Assembly (NCBI RefSeq): GCF_001500045.1
Contig: NZ_LQIX01000003.1
Coordinates: forward strand, 82,060 to 146,059
Length of the DNA stretch: 64,000 bases
Reading direction: 5' to 3'
DNA from: Mycobacterium sp. GA-1199
GTDB taxonomy: Bacteria; Actinomycetota; Actinomycetes; Mycobacteriales; Mycobacteriaceae
In this document: one piece after another, positions 27,919-37,039 of the stretch
How positions within the stretch are numbered: the first letter of the stretch is position 1
Layout of the letters: every line of letters starts with the position of its first letter
Translations under genes and position numbers: made by a program
Notes under the pieces: generated by a model
Databases searched by the model: none
The model's input: only the letters and a program-made list of their open reading frames with translations
What the model was told of the DNA's origin: nothing

Positions 27919-29286
27919 TCAGTGCGGTTTGCCCAACGGTGACGGCGGTGTTGCGACACTGCGGACGGCGGAAGGCAACTGTGTGGGCGCGACGCCGGGC
28001 GTGCCGAGTCGGGCCGCGAGCCACGGCAGCGCCATCGCAAAGGCATGTGCGGCATACGGCCAGTCGTGATTGCCCGGTTGGACTACGACGGAACAGTTGA
28101 CGCCGTTGGCGGCGGCCAGGCCGCACAGCACATTGGCCGCATCCCGCTGCGGACCCGCGTCCACGGTATTGACGTCGAACCGCCCCGTGACGCCCGAATA
28201 GCGGCCGTGCCGCTTGATCACCGTCATCGGGTCGAACGCCGCATACGCCGCGGCATTGCCGCCGAACAGGCGCTCGATCGTCTGCTCCTTGGTGCCGGAA
28301 TTGGGGCTCAGGTCGCCGGCGATGTCATCGAAGGCGCCGAACATGTCGGGATGCATCACCGCCAGGTCGACGGCACAGGTGCCGCCCATCGACCATCCGA
28401 CGACACCCCAGTTCGCTTGCCGGGCACTCATTTTGAACGTCGACACCATGAACGGCACGACGTCCTTGGTGAGATGGTCAGCGGCGTTGCCCCGCTTGCC
28501 GTTCACGCATTCGGTGTCGTTGCGGAACGTACCGGCCGCGTCGACGAACACCAGCACCGGGGCATAACCGCCGTGCGCGGCGGCGAAGTCGTCGGCCGTG
28601 GCGACCGCATTGCCGGCGCGCACCCAGTCCGCCGCGGTGTTGAACTCGCCGCCGATCATCATCACCGTCGGAAGCGGCGGCGGGGGATCGGTCGCGTACC
28701 ACGCGGGCGGCAGGTAGACGAGTTCACCGCGATGCTTGAAACCGGACGCCTTGTCACCGATGTTGACCGGCACCACCGTGCCCCTGACCGGGACCTGGTG
28801 CCGCTGCTGCATCGCCAGCACGGTCGACGCGTCGGTCTGATCGGGGAGCGGTCCCGAGGTCAGCTGATTCCACGCGGCCCCCACGGTCGGGACATAACCC
28901 ACCCAGAGGTTGACCGCCAGCGCGACGGACAGCAGGCACAGCGGCAGGGTCATCAGAGACACACCGCGACGCCACCATCGCGCGCCGCGCCACCCCGCAA
29001 CCAGCACGGCGCCCGCCACACCGGTCAGTGCCACCCACACCCACAGCGATCGGGGAGCCGGGTTGCCTGAAAACCCTTCGGATGCAACGTATGCGTACGT
29101 CGCCGCCGCGAGCGCGATACCACATACCGCGGCCCACGGCACCGACACCAACCGCCACCGACGGGTTCGCCATCCGACCGCAGCGAGCAGGAGAACCGCC
29201 GCGACGATCTGCACCATTGCGGGAATCCAGCCATGAATCAACGACAGGTGCCCACGCAGCGAAGGAGCCAGTGTCACCAGTGTCAC
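27919..29286 (-). CDS. membrane-anchored esterase (antigen 85-like alpha/beta hydrolase, Rv1639c-like)
   Basis: A 455-residue protein. About four transmembrane helices occupy the first ~130 residues, then an extracytoplasmic alpha/beta-hydrolase domain of the esterase D/mycolyltransferase type. The nucleophile elbow is GWSMGG. The downstream acid is probably in the DVNTVDAG region and the His in QPGNHDWPYAAHAF. Such four-helix plus esterase proteins are typical of mycobacterial envelopes; the acyl substrate is unknown. It lies just downstream of lysX on the same strand (48-base gap), as in M. tuberculosis by memory. GTG 29286 is used; no clear ribosome site. Confidence 0.85.
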   Translation of the reverse strand: MTLVTLAPSLRGHLSLIHGWIPAMVQIVAAVLLLAAVGWRTRRWRLVSVPWAAVCGIALAAATYAYVASEGFSGNPAPRSLWVWVALTGVAGAVLVAGWRGARWWRRGVSLMTLPLCLLSVALAVNLWVGYVPTVGAAWNQLTSGPLPDQTDASTVLAMQQRHQVPVRGTVVPVNIGDKASGFKHRGELVYLPPAWYATDPPPPLPTVMMIGGEFNTAADWVRAGNAVATADDFAAAHGGYAPVLVFVDAAGTFRNDTECVNGKRGNAADHLTKDVVPFMVSTFKMSARQANWGVVGWSMGGTCAVDLAVMHPDMFGAFDDIAGDLSPNSGTKEQTIERLFGGNAAAYAAFDPMTVIKRHGRYSGVTGRFDVNTVDAGPQRDAANVLCGLAAANGVNCSVVVQPGNHDWPYAAHAFAMALPWLAARLGTPGVAPTQLPSAVRSVATPPSPLGKPH

Positions 29287-29334
29287 GGCCTACAGGGTGA
29301 CGTGTGATCCTTGTGGCGCGCTGTGCAGCAGCTG

Positions 29335-32300
29335 TCAACGAGGTTTGGCCAACGGGAACGGCAGCGTCTCACGGATGCTGCGCCCCGTGATCAGCATGAC
29401 GACGCGGTCCACGCCCATACCCAATCCGCCCGTGGGCGGCATCGCGTATTCCATCGCCTGCAGGAAGTCCTCGTCGAGCTCCATCGCCTCCGGATCGCCG
29501 CCCGCGGCCAGCAGGGACTGCTCCTGCAACCGGCGGCGCTGTTCGACCGGATCGGTGAGTTCGCTGTAGGCGGTGCCGAGTTCGACGCCCCACGCCACCA
29601 GGTCCCACCGCTCTGCGACGCCCGGGATGCTGCGGTGCGGACGGGTCAGCGGCGAGACCGACGTCGGGAAGTCCTTGTAGAACGTGGGCGACTCGGTGCG
29701 GTCCTCGACCAGCCGCTCATAGAGTTCCAGCACCACCGCACCTGCGTCCCAGTGCGTGAGGTACGGAATGGCCGCGGCGTCACACAGTTTGCGCAACCGC
29801 GGCAGTTCGGTGTCGGGGCCGATCTGCTCACCCAGTGCCTCGGACACCGCATCGTGCACAGTCTTGACCGCCCACCGACCGGAGATGTCGACCGGCTCGA
29901 GCCCACCCTCTTCCTGGGGCCGGTAGAACACCGGCGCACCATTCGCGGCGACGGCGGCGTTCTGGATCAGCTCCCGGCAACCGTCGATCCAGACGTTGTA
30001 ATCCGCGTGCGCCTGATAGGCCTCCAACAACGTGAATTCGGGGTTGTGGCTAAAGTCGACGCCCTCGTTGCGAAACGCCCTGCCCAGCTCGAAAACCCGC
30101 TCGACACCACCCACGCAGAGCCGCTTGAGGTAGAGCTCGGGAGCGATGCGGAGGTACAGGTCCAGGTCGTAGGCGTTGATGTGGGTGAGGAACGGCCGGG
30201 CGTTGGCGCCACCGTGGATCTGTTGCAGTATGGGCGTCTCGACCTCGAGGAACCCCTTGGCCACCAAAGTTTCCCGAATCGCGTGCAGCACGCCGCTGCG
30301 CGCGCGGATGAGATCGCGAGCCTCGGTGTTGATCGCCAGGTCGACGTAGCGGGCACGCACGCGCGCTTCCTGGTCGGTCAACCCCTTCCACTTGTCGGGT
30401 AGCGGGCGCAGGCACTTGCCGATCATCCGCCAGTCACGCACCAGAAGGGAACGGGTGCCCTTCTTGCTGAACCCCATCGTGCCCGACACCTCGATGAGGT
30501 CACCGAGATCGATGGCATGCGTGAAGTCCGCCGTCGTCGCCGATTCGAGCAACGAGTTGTCCAACAGCAACTGAACTTCGCCGGACCAGTCGCGCAGCTG
30601 GGCGAACAACACGCCGCCGTAGTCGCGGCTGCGCAGCACCCGGCCCGCCACCGTCACCGGAACGTCGTCGTCTGCGTCGATCGCCTCGGCGATGGTGTGC
30701 GACGGTGGCGTACCGACGGGGTAGGCATCGGTCCCGTTGTCCTGCAACGCCTTCAGCTTCGCCATGCGCACCCGCACCTGTTCCGGCAGCCGCGGCTCGT
30801 CGGCATCGGGCAGGTCGGCCGCCAACCCGCTGAGATCGGGGGCCGTACCGTCGGGGTGCAGCAGTCCGGTCGCCATCAGGTTCTGCGGCACCGCGGTGTG
30901 GTGACCGGTGTGCGGCTGTTCGTGACGCCGCGAAAAGGGCAGCACCAGAAACCCTTCGGCGATCACCGAGGCCACCCCGACCCGGGGCACCAGTCGGGCG
31001 TCGTCGTAGCAGGCGTAGCGCGGCACCCATTCCGGTTGGTATTTCATGTTCGAGCGGTACAGCGTCTCGAGCTGCCACCACCGGGAGAAGAACACGAGCA
31101 GGCTGCGCCACAGCCGCGCGACCGGGCCGGCCCCGAGCTGGGCGCCCTGTTCGAACGCCGAGCGGAACATGGCGAAGTTCAACGAGATCCGCGTGATGCC
31201 AATGTCTTCGGCCTGCATGCACAGTTCGCTGACCATCAATTCGATGGTGCCGTTGGGGGAGTGGGGTGCACGGCGCATCAGGTCCAGCGAGACGCCGTTG
31301 GTGCCCCACGGAACCAACGACAGCATGGCGACGATTTCATCGCTCCCACCCGCGTTCTGGACCGCCTCGACCAGAAGGCAGTCGCCGTCGGCAGGGTCGC
31401 CGAGCCGGCCCAGCGCCATCGAGAAGCCGCGCTCGTCGTCGGTGTCGCGCCAGGCGTCGGCGCGAGCGATGACGTCGGCCATCTCGTCGGCGCCCAAATC
31501 GCGGTGCCTGCGGATGCGCACACTCACGCCCGCACGCCGCGCCCGCGTCACGGCCTGCCGGACCGCCCGCATGTCCGGTCCGGACAGCCGGAAGTTGTCG
31601 GGATAGAGAATGGCCTCGTCGCCGAGTTGCAAGGCGTTGAGCCCGGCCTCGCGGAACGCCTCGGCGCCGGCCGAACTCGCTCCCATCACCCCGGGGGCCC
31701 AGCCATAGGTCTGACACAGCGCGAGCCACGCCTCGATCGCCGCCGGCCACGCCTTTGGATCACCGACCGGGTCCCCGCTCGCCAGGCACACACCGACTTC
31801 CACGCGGTAGGTGATCGCGGCGCGCCCATTGGGCGCGAACACCACCGCCTTGTCGCGGCGCGTGGCGAAATAACCGAGGGAATCGTTCTTGCCGAACAAC
31901 TCCAACAGACCCCGCAGTGCGGATTCGTCCTCGCCGGTCAGCGCGTTCTCGGCGCGCTGGGACTGGAACAGCACGATCGCCGCGGCCATCAGGGCCAGTG
32001 CGCCGAAAAGCCCGAGCACCGCGTTGATCAGGACATGCGGATGACCGGTGAAATTCGAGGAGTCCGCGCCCGCGAACGCGCTGACCCGGTTCAGCGCGTA
32101 CCAGAACCGGTCATCTCGGGCCAGGGTGCCGGGGAAGAGTTCGAGCAGACCCCAGCCGATCAGGGTGCCGATCGCCATCCCCGCGACCAGCACGAGCGCC
32201 GCCTTCAGCAGGGCGCCGCGGCGCACCTTCGCCCAGAACTCGCCGCGAGCCAGCAGCAGGAACAGGATCGCGGCGACATGGAAGACCAGTCCGATGACCT

Positions 32301-32649
32301 CACCGATCTCCTCCGCCACCGACTCGTCGCCGGACACCAGGTCCGCGACGTTGAAGACGATCGCGCCCACCATGTAGCCGACGAGGATCCACCAGGCGAT
32401 CCGTTTGCGTGCCGCCAGCGCCGCGGCCAGCAGCGCCAGCACGAACGCCCACGCGAAGCTGGTGTCGGGGAAGTTGAAGATGTAGTCGTTGACGAACTCG
32501 CGCGGAACCCGGATGACCGACCGCACGAACGGCGAGACGCTCGCCATCAACGAGAGCGTCGCGATGATGCCGACCGTCCAGCCCGCTGCCGCGGGCACCC
32601 ACCAGTACCTCGACCTGCGGCGGGTGACGGGCAGGCTCGCGACGGTCAT
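29335..32649 (-). CDS. lysX: LysX, bifunctional lysyl-phosphatidylglycerol synthase/lysyl-tRNA synthetase
   Basis: A product of about 1104 residues. Six or seven N-terminal membrane helices are followed by an MprF-type DUF2156 aminoacyl-transferase domain (about 240-560). The C-terminal half is a class II lysyl-tRNA synthetase: an OB-fold anticodon domain ([19 protein letters not shown]), motif 2 region [11 protein letters not shown] and motif 3 [12 protein letters not shown]. It charges tRNA with lysine and transfers it to phosphatidylglycerol, which lowers envelope charge and protects from cationic peptides. I use ATG 32649, eight bases after TAATGT; ATG 32661 would add four residues. The membrane half faces the DUF1844 gene. 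Confidence 0.95.
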   Translation of the reverse strand: MTVASLPVTRRRSRYWWVPAAAGWTVGIIATLSLMASVSPFVRSVIRVPREFVNDYIFNFPDTSFAWAFVLALLAAALAARKRIAWWILVGYMVGAIVFNVADLVSGDESVAEEIGEVIGLVFHVAAILFLLLARGEFWAKVRRGALLKAALVLVAGMAIGTLIGWGLLELFPGTLARDDRFWYALNRVSAFAGADSSNFTGHPHVLINAVLGLFGALALMAAAIVLFQSQRAENALTGEDESALRGLLELFGKNDSLGYFATRRDKAVVFAPNGRAAITYRVEVGVCLASGDPVGDPKAWPAAIEAWLALCQTYGWAPGVMGASSAGAEAFREAGLNALQLGDEAILYPDNFRLSGPDMRAVRQAVTRARRAGVSVRIRRHRDLGADEMADVIARADAWRDTDDERGFSMALGRLGDPADGDCLLVEAVQNAGGSDEIVAMLSLVPWGTNGVSLDLMRRAPHSPNGTIELMVSELCMQAEDIGITRISLNFAMFRSAFEQGAQLGAGPVARLWRSLLVFFSRWWQLETLYRSNMKYQPEWVPRYACYDDARLVPRVGVASVIAEGFLVLPFSRRHEQPHTGHHTAVPQNLMATGLLHPDGTAPDLSGLAADLPDADEPRLPEQVRVRMAKLKALQDNGTDAYPVGTPPSHTIAEAIDADDDVPVTVAGRVLRSRDYGGVLFAQLRDWSGEVQLLLDNSLLESATTADFTHAIDLGDLIEVSGTMGFSKKGTRSLLVRDWRMIGKCLRPLPDKWKGLTDQEARVRARYVDLAINTEARDLIRARSGVLHAIRETLVAKGFLEVETPILQQIHGGANARPFLTHINAYDLDLYLRIAPELYLKRLCVGGVERVFELGRAFRNEGVDFSHNPEFTLLEAYQAHADYNVWIDGCRELIQNAAVAANGAPVFYRPQEEGGLEPVDISGRWAVKTVHDAVSEALGEQIGPDTELPRLRKLCDAAAIPYLTHWDAGAVVLELYERLVEDRTESPTFYKDFPTSVSPLTRPHRSIPGVAERWDLVAWGVELGTAYSELTDPVEQRRRLQEQSLLAAGGDPEAMELDEDFLQAMEYAMPPTGGLGMGVDRVVMLITGRSIRETLPFPLAKPR

Positions 32650-32692
32650 AGGCCGCGACATTATTCGGTCAGGGCGCCAAATGGGCGGCGAC

Positions 32693-33136
32693 TCACGACC
32701 AGACGGGTCCGGTGTATTTCTCGCCGGGGCCTTGCCCTGGTTCGTCCGGGGATGCGCTGGCCTCGCGGAAGGCCAACTGCAGCGTCTTCAAACCGTCACG
32801 CACCGGCCCGGCATGGGGTCCGAGATACTCGGCGGACGCGGTGACCAACCCGGCCAGCGCGGTGATCAGCCTGCGCGCCTCGTCGAGATCGCGGTGCGGG
32901 CTCTCGTCGGGATTGTCGGCCGACAGCCCGAGCTTCTCAGCCGCGGCGCTCATCAACATCACGGCCGAGCGGGTGATCACCTCGACGGCGGGAATCTCGG
33001 CGAGTTCACGAACGGCTGAGCCGTTCAGATCACTTGAGCCGGCTGAGCCGTTCAGATCACTTGAGCCGGCCGTGCCGTTCAGATCACCTGAGCCGGCCGT
33101 GCCGTCGAAGTCAGCTGAGTTCGGGTCATCGGTCAT
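32693..33136 (-). CDS. DUF1844 protein with N-terminal 9-residue repeats
   Basis: A 147-residue protein. The C-terminal ~90 residues are a DUF1844 domain ([58 protein letters not shown]), a small helical domain of unknown role often encoded beside infC in actinobacteria. The N-terminal 45 residues are a low-complexity repeat of a Ser-Asp-Leu-Asn-Gly type unit encoded by a 27-base tandem repeat. ATG 33136 is chosen as the natural start; GTG 33205 would run back into the infC leader. It is divergent from infC and shares its promoter region. Confidence 0.85.
   Translation of the reverse strand: MTDDPNSADFDGTAGSGDLNGTAGSSDLNGSAGSSDLNGSAVRELAEIPAVEVITRSAVMLMSAAAEKLGLSADNPDESPHRDLDEARRLITALAGLVTASAEYLGPHAGPVRDGLKTLQLAFREASASPDEPGQGPGEKYTGPVWS
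33015..33119. repeat. 27-base tandem repeat (three copies plus a partial)
   Basis: Units 33015-33041 and 33042-33068 are identical, 33069-33095 differs by a few bases, and a degenerate part copy follows. The period is a multiple of three and keeps the DUF1844 frame open. Copy number may vary between strains. Confidence 0.85.
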
Positions 33137-33142
33137 GCCTGC

Positions 33143-33148
33143 TAGACT
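33143..33148 (+). promoter_or_regulatory. possible -10 element (TAGACT) of the infC operon
   Basis: TAGACT with an upstream TGC (extended -10 like) lies about 200 bases before infC. It gives a long 5' leader that contains the hairpins listed below. No clear -35. Confidence 0.45.
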
Positions 33149-33236
33149 GGCATGCGCGACCGTCCCGGCAAACGCCAGGGACAGCAAGTGGAGTCCCCCT
33201 CCCACCGCTGGCCATACCGGCTCAGCGGTCCGGTCA

Positions 33237-33252
33237 CAGGCGTCAACGCCTG
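33237..33252 (+). other. leader hairpin upstream of infC
   Basis: CAGGCGT and ACGCCTG are perfectly complementary and almost adjacent. The hairpin lies 17 bases before the terminator-like stem in the infC leader and may be part of a folded regulatory RNA. Confidence 0.5.
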
Positions 33253-33268
33253 TCCTGGTCGGCTGTGG

Positions 33269-33291
33269 GCCCTGCTTTGAGCAGGGCTTTT
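33269..33291 (+). terminator. attenuator-like hairpin in the infC leader
   Basis: GCCCTGC and GCAGGGC form a perfect 7-base stem with a 5-base loop, followed at once by TTTT and CTGTT. It lies about 58 bases before the infC start and downstream of its likely promoter, so premature termination in the leader is possible. Confidence 0.7.
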
Positions 33292-33338
33292 CTGTTCGTT
33301 GAGCAGAGCTGACGGAGTGGGCTCCTAGAGGACAACAT

Positions 33339-33344
33339 AGGAGG
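33339..33344 (+). promoter_or_regulatory. ribosome binding site AGGAGG that fixes the ATC start of infC
   Basis: A perfect AGGAGG is four bases before ATC 33349. No ATG, GTG or TTG occurs in frame between the upstream stop at 33310-33312 and that ATC, so this site decides the start. Confidence 0.85.
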
Positions 33345-33348
33345 CCCC

Positions 33349-33936
33349 ATCAGCACTGAGACCCGCGTCAACGAGCGTATCCGCGTACCTGAAGTCCGCC
33401 TGATCGGACCGGGCGGTGAACAGGTAGGCATAGTGCGCATCGAAGATGCCCTCCGCGTCGCCGCGGATGCCGATCTCGATCTCGTCGAAGTAGCACCGGA
33501 TGCCAAACCCCCGGTCTGCAAGATCATGGACTACGGAAAGTTCAAATACGAGACGGCTCAGAAGGCGCGCGAGTCTCGCAAGAACCAGCAGCAGACCGTC
33601 GTCAAGGAACAGAAGCTCCGTCCCAAGATCGACCCGCACGACTACGAGACCAAAAAGGGTCACGTGATCCGCTTCCTCGAGGCGGGGTCGAAGGTCAAGG
33701 TGACGATCATGTTCCGCGGCCGCGAACAGTCGCGGCCCGAGTTGGGCTTCCGTCTCCTGCAGCGGCTGGGCGCCGACGTCGCCGACTACGGCTTTGTCGA
33801 GACGTCCGCCAAGCAGGACGGCCGCAACATGACGATGGTGCTGGCCCCGCACCGCGGCGCGAAGACTCGCGCCAAGGCGGCGCAACAGGCCGAAGGCTCC
33901 GCAGAGCCGGCCCCAGCACCCGACCGAAACAGTTAG
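33349..33936 (+). CDS. infC: translation initiation factor IF-3 (ATC start codon)
   Basis: IF-3 keeps ribosomal subunits apart and rejects wrong start codons and initiator tRNAs on the 30S. The 195-residue product has the N domain ([40 protein letters not shown]) and, after a Lys-rich linker, the C domain ([30 protein letters not shown]). The start is ATC at 33349, preceded by AGGAGG; the first ordinary in-frame start, GTG 33433, would delete part of the conserved N domain. IF-3 genes typically use rare AUU/AUC starts so that the factor represses its own translation. rpmI and rplT follow closely as one operon. Confidence 0.95.
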   Translation: MSTETRVNERIRVPEVRLIGPGGEQVGIVRIEDALRVAADADLDLVEVAPDAKPPVCKIMDYGKFKYETAQKARESRKNQQQTVVKEQKLRPKIDPHDYETKKGHVIRFLEAGSKVKVTIMFRGREQSRPELGFRLLQRLGADVADYGFVETSAKQDGRNMTMVLAPHRGAKTRAKAAQQAEGSAEPAPAPDRNS

Positions 33937-33956
33937 AACGACAGAGCAGAGGACCC

Positions 33957-34151
33957 ATGCCCAAGGCGAAAACCCACAGCGGCGCATCGAAGCGGTTCCG
34001 TCGCACCGGAACCGGCAAGATCGTGCGCCAGAAGGCCAACCGCCGGCACTTGCTCGAGCACAAGCCCAGCAAGCGCACCCGGCGACTCGACGGCCGCACC
34101 GTTGTGTCGGCCGCCGACAACGCCCGCATCAAGAAGATGCTCAACGGCTGA
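33957..34151 (+). CDS. rpmI: 50S ribosomal protein L35
   Basis: A 64-residue basic ribosomal protein of the large subunit. It begins [20 protein letters not shown] and contains [16 protein letters not shown], both typical of L35. It follows infC by 20 bases with an AGAGGA site before the ATG, and precedes rplT, the conserved infC-rpmI-rplT order. Confidence 0.97.
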   Translation: MPKAKTHSGASKRFRRTGTGKIVRQKANRRHLLEHKPSKRTRRLDGRTVVSAADNARIKKMLNG

Positions 34152-34188
34152 CCGACGAACACGTACGACCTGAACGAAGGACACTCCC

Positions 34189-34578
34189 ATGGCACGCGTC
34201 AAGCGCGCAGTCAACGCCCAGAAGAAGCGGCGGACAATCCTCAAGGCCTCCAAGGGCTACCGGGGCCAGCGGTCGCGGCTGTACCGCAAGGCCAAAGAGC
34301 AGCAGCTGCATTCGCTCAACTACGCCTATCGTGACCGGCGCGCCCGCAAGGGCGAGTTCCGCAAGCTGTGGATCTCGCGCATCAACGCCGCCGCCCGCGC
34401 CAACGACATCACCTACAACCGGCTGATCCAGGGGCTCAAGGCCGCCGGGGTCGAGGTCGACCGCAAGAACCTCGCCGAGATCGCCGTCAGCGATCCGGCC
34501 GCGTTCACCGCGCTGGTGGAGGTCGCCAAGGGCGCACTGCCCGAGGACGTGAACGCGCCGTCGGGCGAGGCTGCCTGA
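34189..34578 (+). CDS. rplT: 50S ribosomal protein L20
   Basis: A 129-residue protein that binds 23S rRNA early in 50S assembly. Signature segments are [53 protein letters not shown] and [23 protein letters not shown] site precedes the ATG. In other bacteria L20 represses its own operon through the leader; whether that holds here is unknown. The stop overlaps the likely start of tsnR. Confidence 0.97.
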   Translation: MARVKRAVNAQKKRRTILKASKGYRGQRSRLYRKAKEQQLHSLNYAYRDRRARKGEFRKLWISRINAAARANDITYNRLIQGLKAAGVEVDRKNLAEIAVSDPAAFTALVEVAKGALPEDVNAPSGEAA

Positions 34579-35357
34579 CGCTCACCGAACGCTCCGCCCG
34601 GGTGGTCGCAGCGGTCAAGCTGCACCGCCACGTCGGGCGACGCCGCGCCGCGCGCTTCCTCGCCGAGGGACCCAACCTCGTCGAGGCGGCGTTGCGGCGC
34701 GGACTTGTATCCGAGGTCTTCGCCACTGAGGACGCTGCGCACCGATTCGGTGCGATGCTGGCCCATGTCCCGGTGCATCTGGTGACCGAACGCGCCGCAA
34801 AAGCGTTGTCCGAGACGGTGACTCCGGTCGGCCTGATCGCCGTCTGTGCGACACCGGAGACATCGCTTGACGAGGTGCTGGCGGCCTCGCCGCGTCTGGT
34901 CGCGGTCGCGGTCGAGATGTCCGAACCGGGCAACGCGGGCACGCTGATCCGGATCGCCGACGCGATGGGGACGGACGCCGTGGTGTTCGCCGGGCACAGC
35001 GTCGACCCCTACAACGGCAAATGCCTGCGCGCCTCCGCGGGCAGCATCTTCTCGATTCCCGTCGTCGTCGAGAACGACGCCGCCTCGGCGGTCTCCGAGC
35101 TCACCGGCGCCGGCTTGCAGGTGTTGGCGACAACGGTCGACGGCGAGATGTCGTTGAACAGTGCCGCCCTGGAGGCCGCGCTGGCCGAACCGACGGCGTG
35201 GCTGTTCGGGCCGGAGGCGCACGGTCTGCCGGCGCAACTGGCGGCGTCGGCCACGCATCGCGTTCACATCCCGATGCCGGGCAACGCCGAGAGCCTCAAT
35301 GTGGCCGCGGCCGCGGCGATCTGCCTGTATCAGAGCGCACGGGCACAACACCCGTAA
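34575..35357 (+). CDS. tsnR: TrmH/SpoU-family RNA 2'-O-methyltransferase
   Basis: A SPOUT methyltransferase of about 260 residues that uses S-adenosylmethionine to 2'-O-methylate RNA. An N-terminal RNA-binding domain ([24 protein letters not shown]) is followed by the knotted catalytic domain: [19 protein letters not shown] (motif 1), LFGPEAHGL (motif 2) and [20 protein letters not shown] (motif 3). The target rRNA or tRNA site is not certain. The first ordinary start is GTG 34602, but the family N-terminus ([12 protein letters not shown]) starts earlier. CTG 34575, overlapping the rplT stop as CTGA with GGGCGAGG just upstream, fits best. Confidence 0.88.
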   Translation: MTLTERSARVVAAVKLHRHVGRRRAARFLAEGPNLVEAALRRGLVSEVFATEDAAHRFGAMLAHVPVHLVTERAAKALSETVTPVGLIAVCATPETSLDEVLAASPRLVAVAVEMSEPGNAGTLIRIADAMGTDAVVFAGHSVDPYNGKCLRASAGSIFSIPVVVENDAASAVSELTGAGLQVLATTVDGEMSLNSAALEAALAEPTAWLFGPEAHGLPAQLAASATHRVHIPMPGNAESLNVAAAAAICLYQSARAQHP

Positions 35358-35368
35358 CGTCGAAGCGC

Positions 35369-35403
35369 GTTGTGGCACTTCAACGCCCAATTCGGCCCAC
35401 AAC
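35369..35403. repeat. inverted repeat between tsnR and GMC gene
   Basis: GTTGTGG and CCACAAC are perfect 7-base arms separated by 21 bases. It may be the terminator of the infC-tsnR operon or a small dispersed palindrome. No T-run. Confidence 0.4.
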
Positions 35404-35430
35404 ATTAGCCCGGCGAAGTATTGTGCGGCG

Positions 35431-37035
35431 ATGCGTCGCTTCGACTACATCATCGCGGGCGCCGGCTCGGCCGGTTGTGTGCTGGCGAATCGGTTGTCCG
35501 CCGACCGCGCAACGACGGTGCTGCTCGTCGAGGCCGGCGGTCTCGACCGGCATCCGATGCTCCACGTGCCGAAGGGCTCGGGCATGTTGTTCGAGAACGA
35601 GAAATACGTTTGGCGTTACGCCACGACGCCGTTCGGACCGCGACAGCGTTCCGAGTTCTGGACGCGCGGAAGAGTGATCGGCGGTTCGAGCTCGATCAAC
35701 GGCATGGTGTACAACCGCGGGAACCGGGCCGACTACGACACGCTCGAGCGGCTCGGCAACAAGGGGTGGGGCTGGGACGAGATCCTGCCCGTCTTCAAGG
35801 CCATGGAGGACAACGCCTTCGGCGCCTCACCAACCCGGGGAGCGGGCGGGCCGCTGCACATCTCGGTGGCAGCCGAGCAGGACATCGCGAGCCACGAGAT
35901 GGTTCAGGCGGGCGCCAACGCCGGGCTGCGTCCACTCGACGACATCAACGAAAGCGACGAACCCCGGATCGGCTTCACACCCGCCACCATCCGCAGGGGC
36001 CGCCGGGTGAGCGCGGCCGACGCCTTCCTCCGGCCGGCGATGCGACGCCCCAACCTCACCGTCCTCACCGGGGCCGAGGTGTGCCGCATCGACATCGAGA
36101 ACGATCGCGCCACGGGCATCACCGTCCGAACGCCCAACGGCGCGCGGTCCGAATTCCGGGCCGACCGCGAGACGATCCTCGCACTCGGCAGCATGGGCAG
36201 CCCGAAACTGCTGCAACTGTCGGGTATTGGACCGCGCGAGGTACTCGACCGCGCCGGGGTACCCGTGCTGCTCGAACGCGAGAACGTGGGCAGGCGGATG
36301 CGCGAACACCGCTGCTTCGCTTTGAAGTACCGCCTCAACGCCGAGCTCGGATACAACCGGCAGCTGTCAAGCAGGGCCGGGCAGGCCAGAAGCGCCGCGC
36401 GCTACCTGACCAGGCGCCGCGGCTCGCTGGCGACGCCGACCTTCGATGTGCTGGCGTTCATGAAGACCACGCCCGACATGCCGCGCGTGGACGGGCAGCT
36501 TCTATTGGGCCCCTTCACCATTCCGGCCTACAACGACGGTGAGCCGGTGGCGCTCGAGCGTGAGCCCGGGGTGTCCTGCCTGGGCTTCACCCTGCGGCCC
36601 ACCTCCGAGGGCAGCGTGGCGATCACCGCCGCGGATCCGTCGGCGCCGCTGGTGCTCGACCCGGGTTATCTCACCAGCGACCACGACCGCAGCACCACCG
36701 CGAACCTGCTGCGCCGGGCCCGGGAGTTGTTCGAGCAGTCACCGATCGCCGAGCACATCGACCACGAGACGTTCCCCGGGCCGCAGGCGCGAAGCGACGA
36801 CGAGCTCGTCGACGCCTCGCTCGACGGCGGCTACTGCGGGTATCACGCCATCGGCAGCTGCGCCATGGGTCCCAGAGACGACGACATCGTCGACGGTCGT
36901 CTGCGGGTGCGGGGTGTCGAAAATCTGCGGATTGTCGACTGCTCAGCGATACCGATCATGTTGGCGGGCAACCTGAACGGACCGGTGATGGCCATGGCCG
37001 CCCGCGCCGCGCAGTTCATCGTCGAAGACCGCTGA
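35431..37035 (+). CDS. GMC-family FAD-dependent oxidoreductase
   Basis: A 534-residue glucose-methanol-choline oxidoreductase, usually an alcohol or choline dehydrogenase. The FAD-binding Rossmann motif is IIAGAGSAGCVLANRL at the N-terminus. GMC signature 1 is in the GRVIGGSSSINGMVYNRG region and signature 2 at GSMGSPKLLQLSGIGP. The C-terminal active site has His in CGYHAIGSCAMGP and Asn in LAGNLNGPVM. No signal peptide, so cytoplasmic. Substrate unknown. It ends four bases from the convergent acyl-CoA dehydrogenase gene. I do not recall it at this position in M. tuberculosis. Confidence 0.92.
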   Translation: MRRFDYIIAGAGSAGCVLANRLSADRATTVLLVEAGGLDRHPMLHVPKGSGMLFENEKYVWRYATTPFGPRQRSEFWTRGRVIGGSSSINGMVYNRGNRADYDTLERLGNKGWGWDEILPVFKAMEDNAFGASPTRGAGGPLHISVAAEQDIASHEMVQAGANAGLRPLDDINESDEPRIGFTPATIRRGRRVSAADAFLRPAMRRPNLTVLTGAEVCRIDIENDRATGITVRTPNGARSEFRADRETILALGSMGSPKLLQLSGIGPREVLDRAGVPVLLERENVGRRMREHRCFALKYRLNAELGYNRQLSSRAGQARSAARYLTRRRGSLATPTFDVLAFMKTTPDMPRVDGQLLLGPFTIPAYNDGEPVALEREPGVSCLGFTLRPTSEGSVAITAADPSAPLVLDPGYLTSDHDRSTTANLLRRARELFEQSPIAEHIDHETFPGPQARSDDELVDASLDGGYCGYHAIGSCAMGPRDDDIVDGRLRVRGVENLRIVDCSAIPIMLAGNLNGPVMAMAARAAQFIVEDR

Positions 37036-37039
37036 ACCG

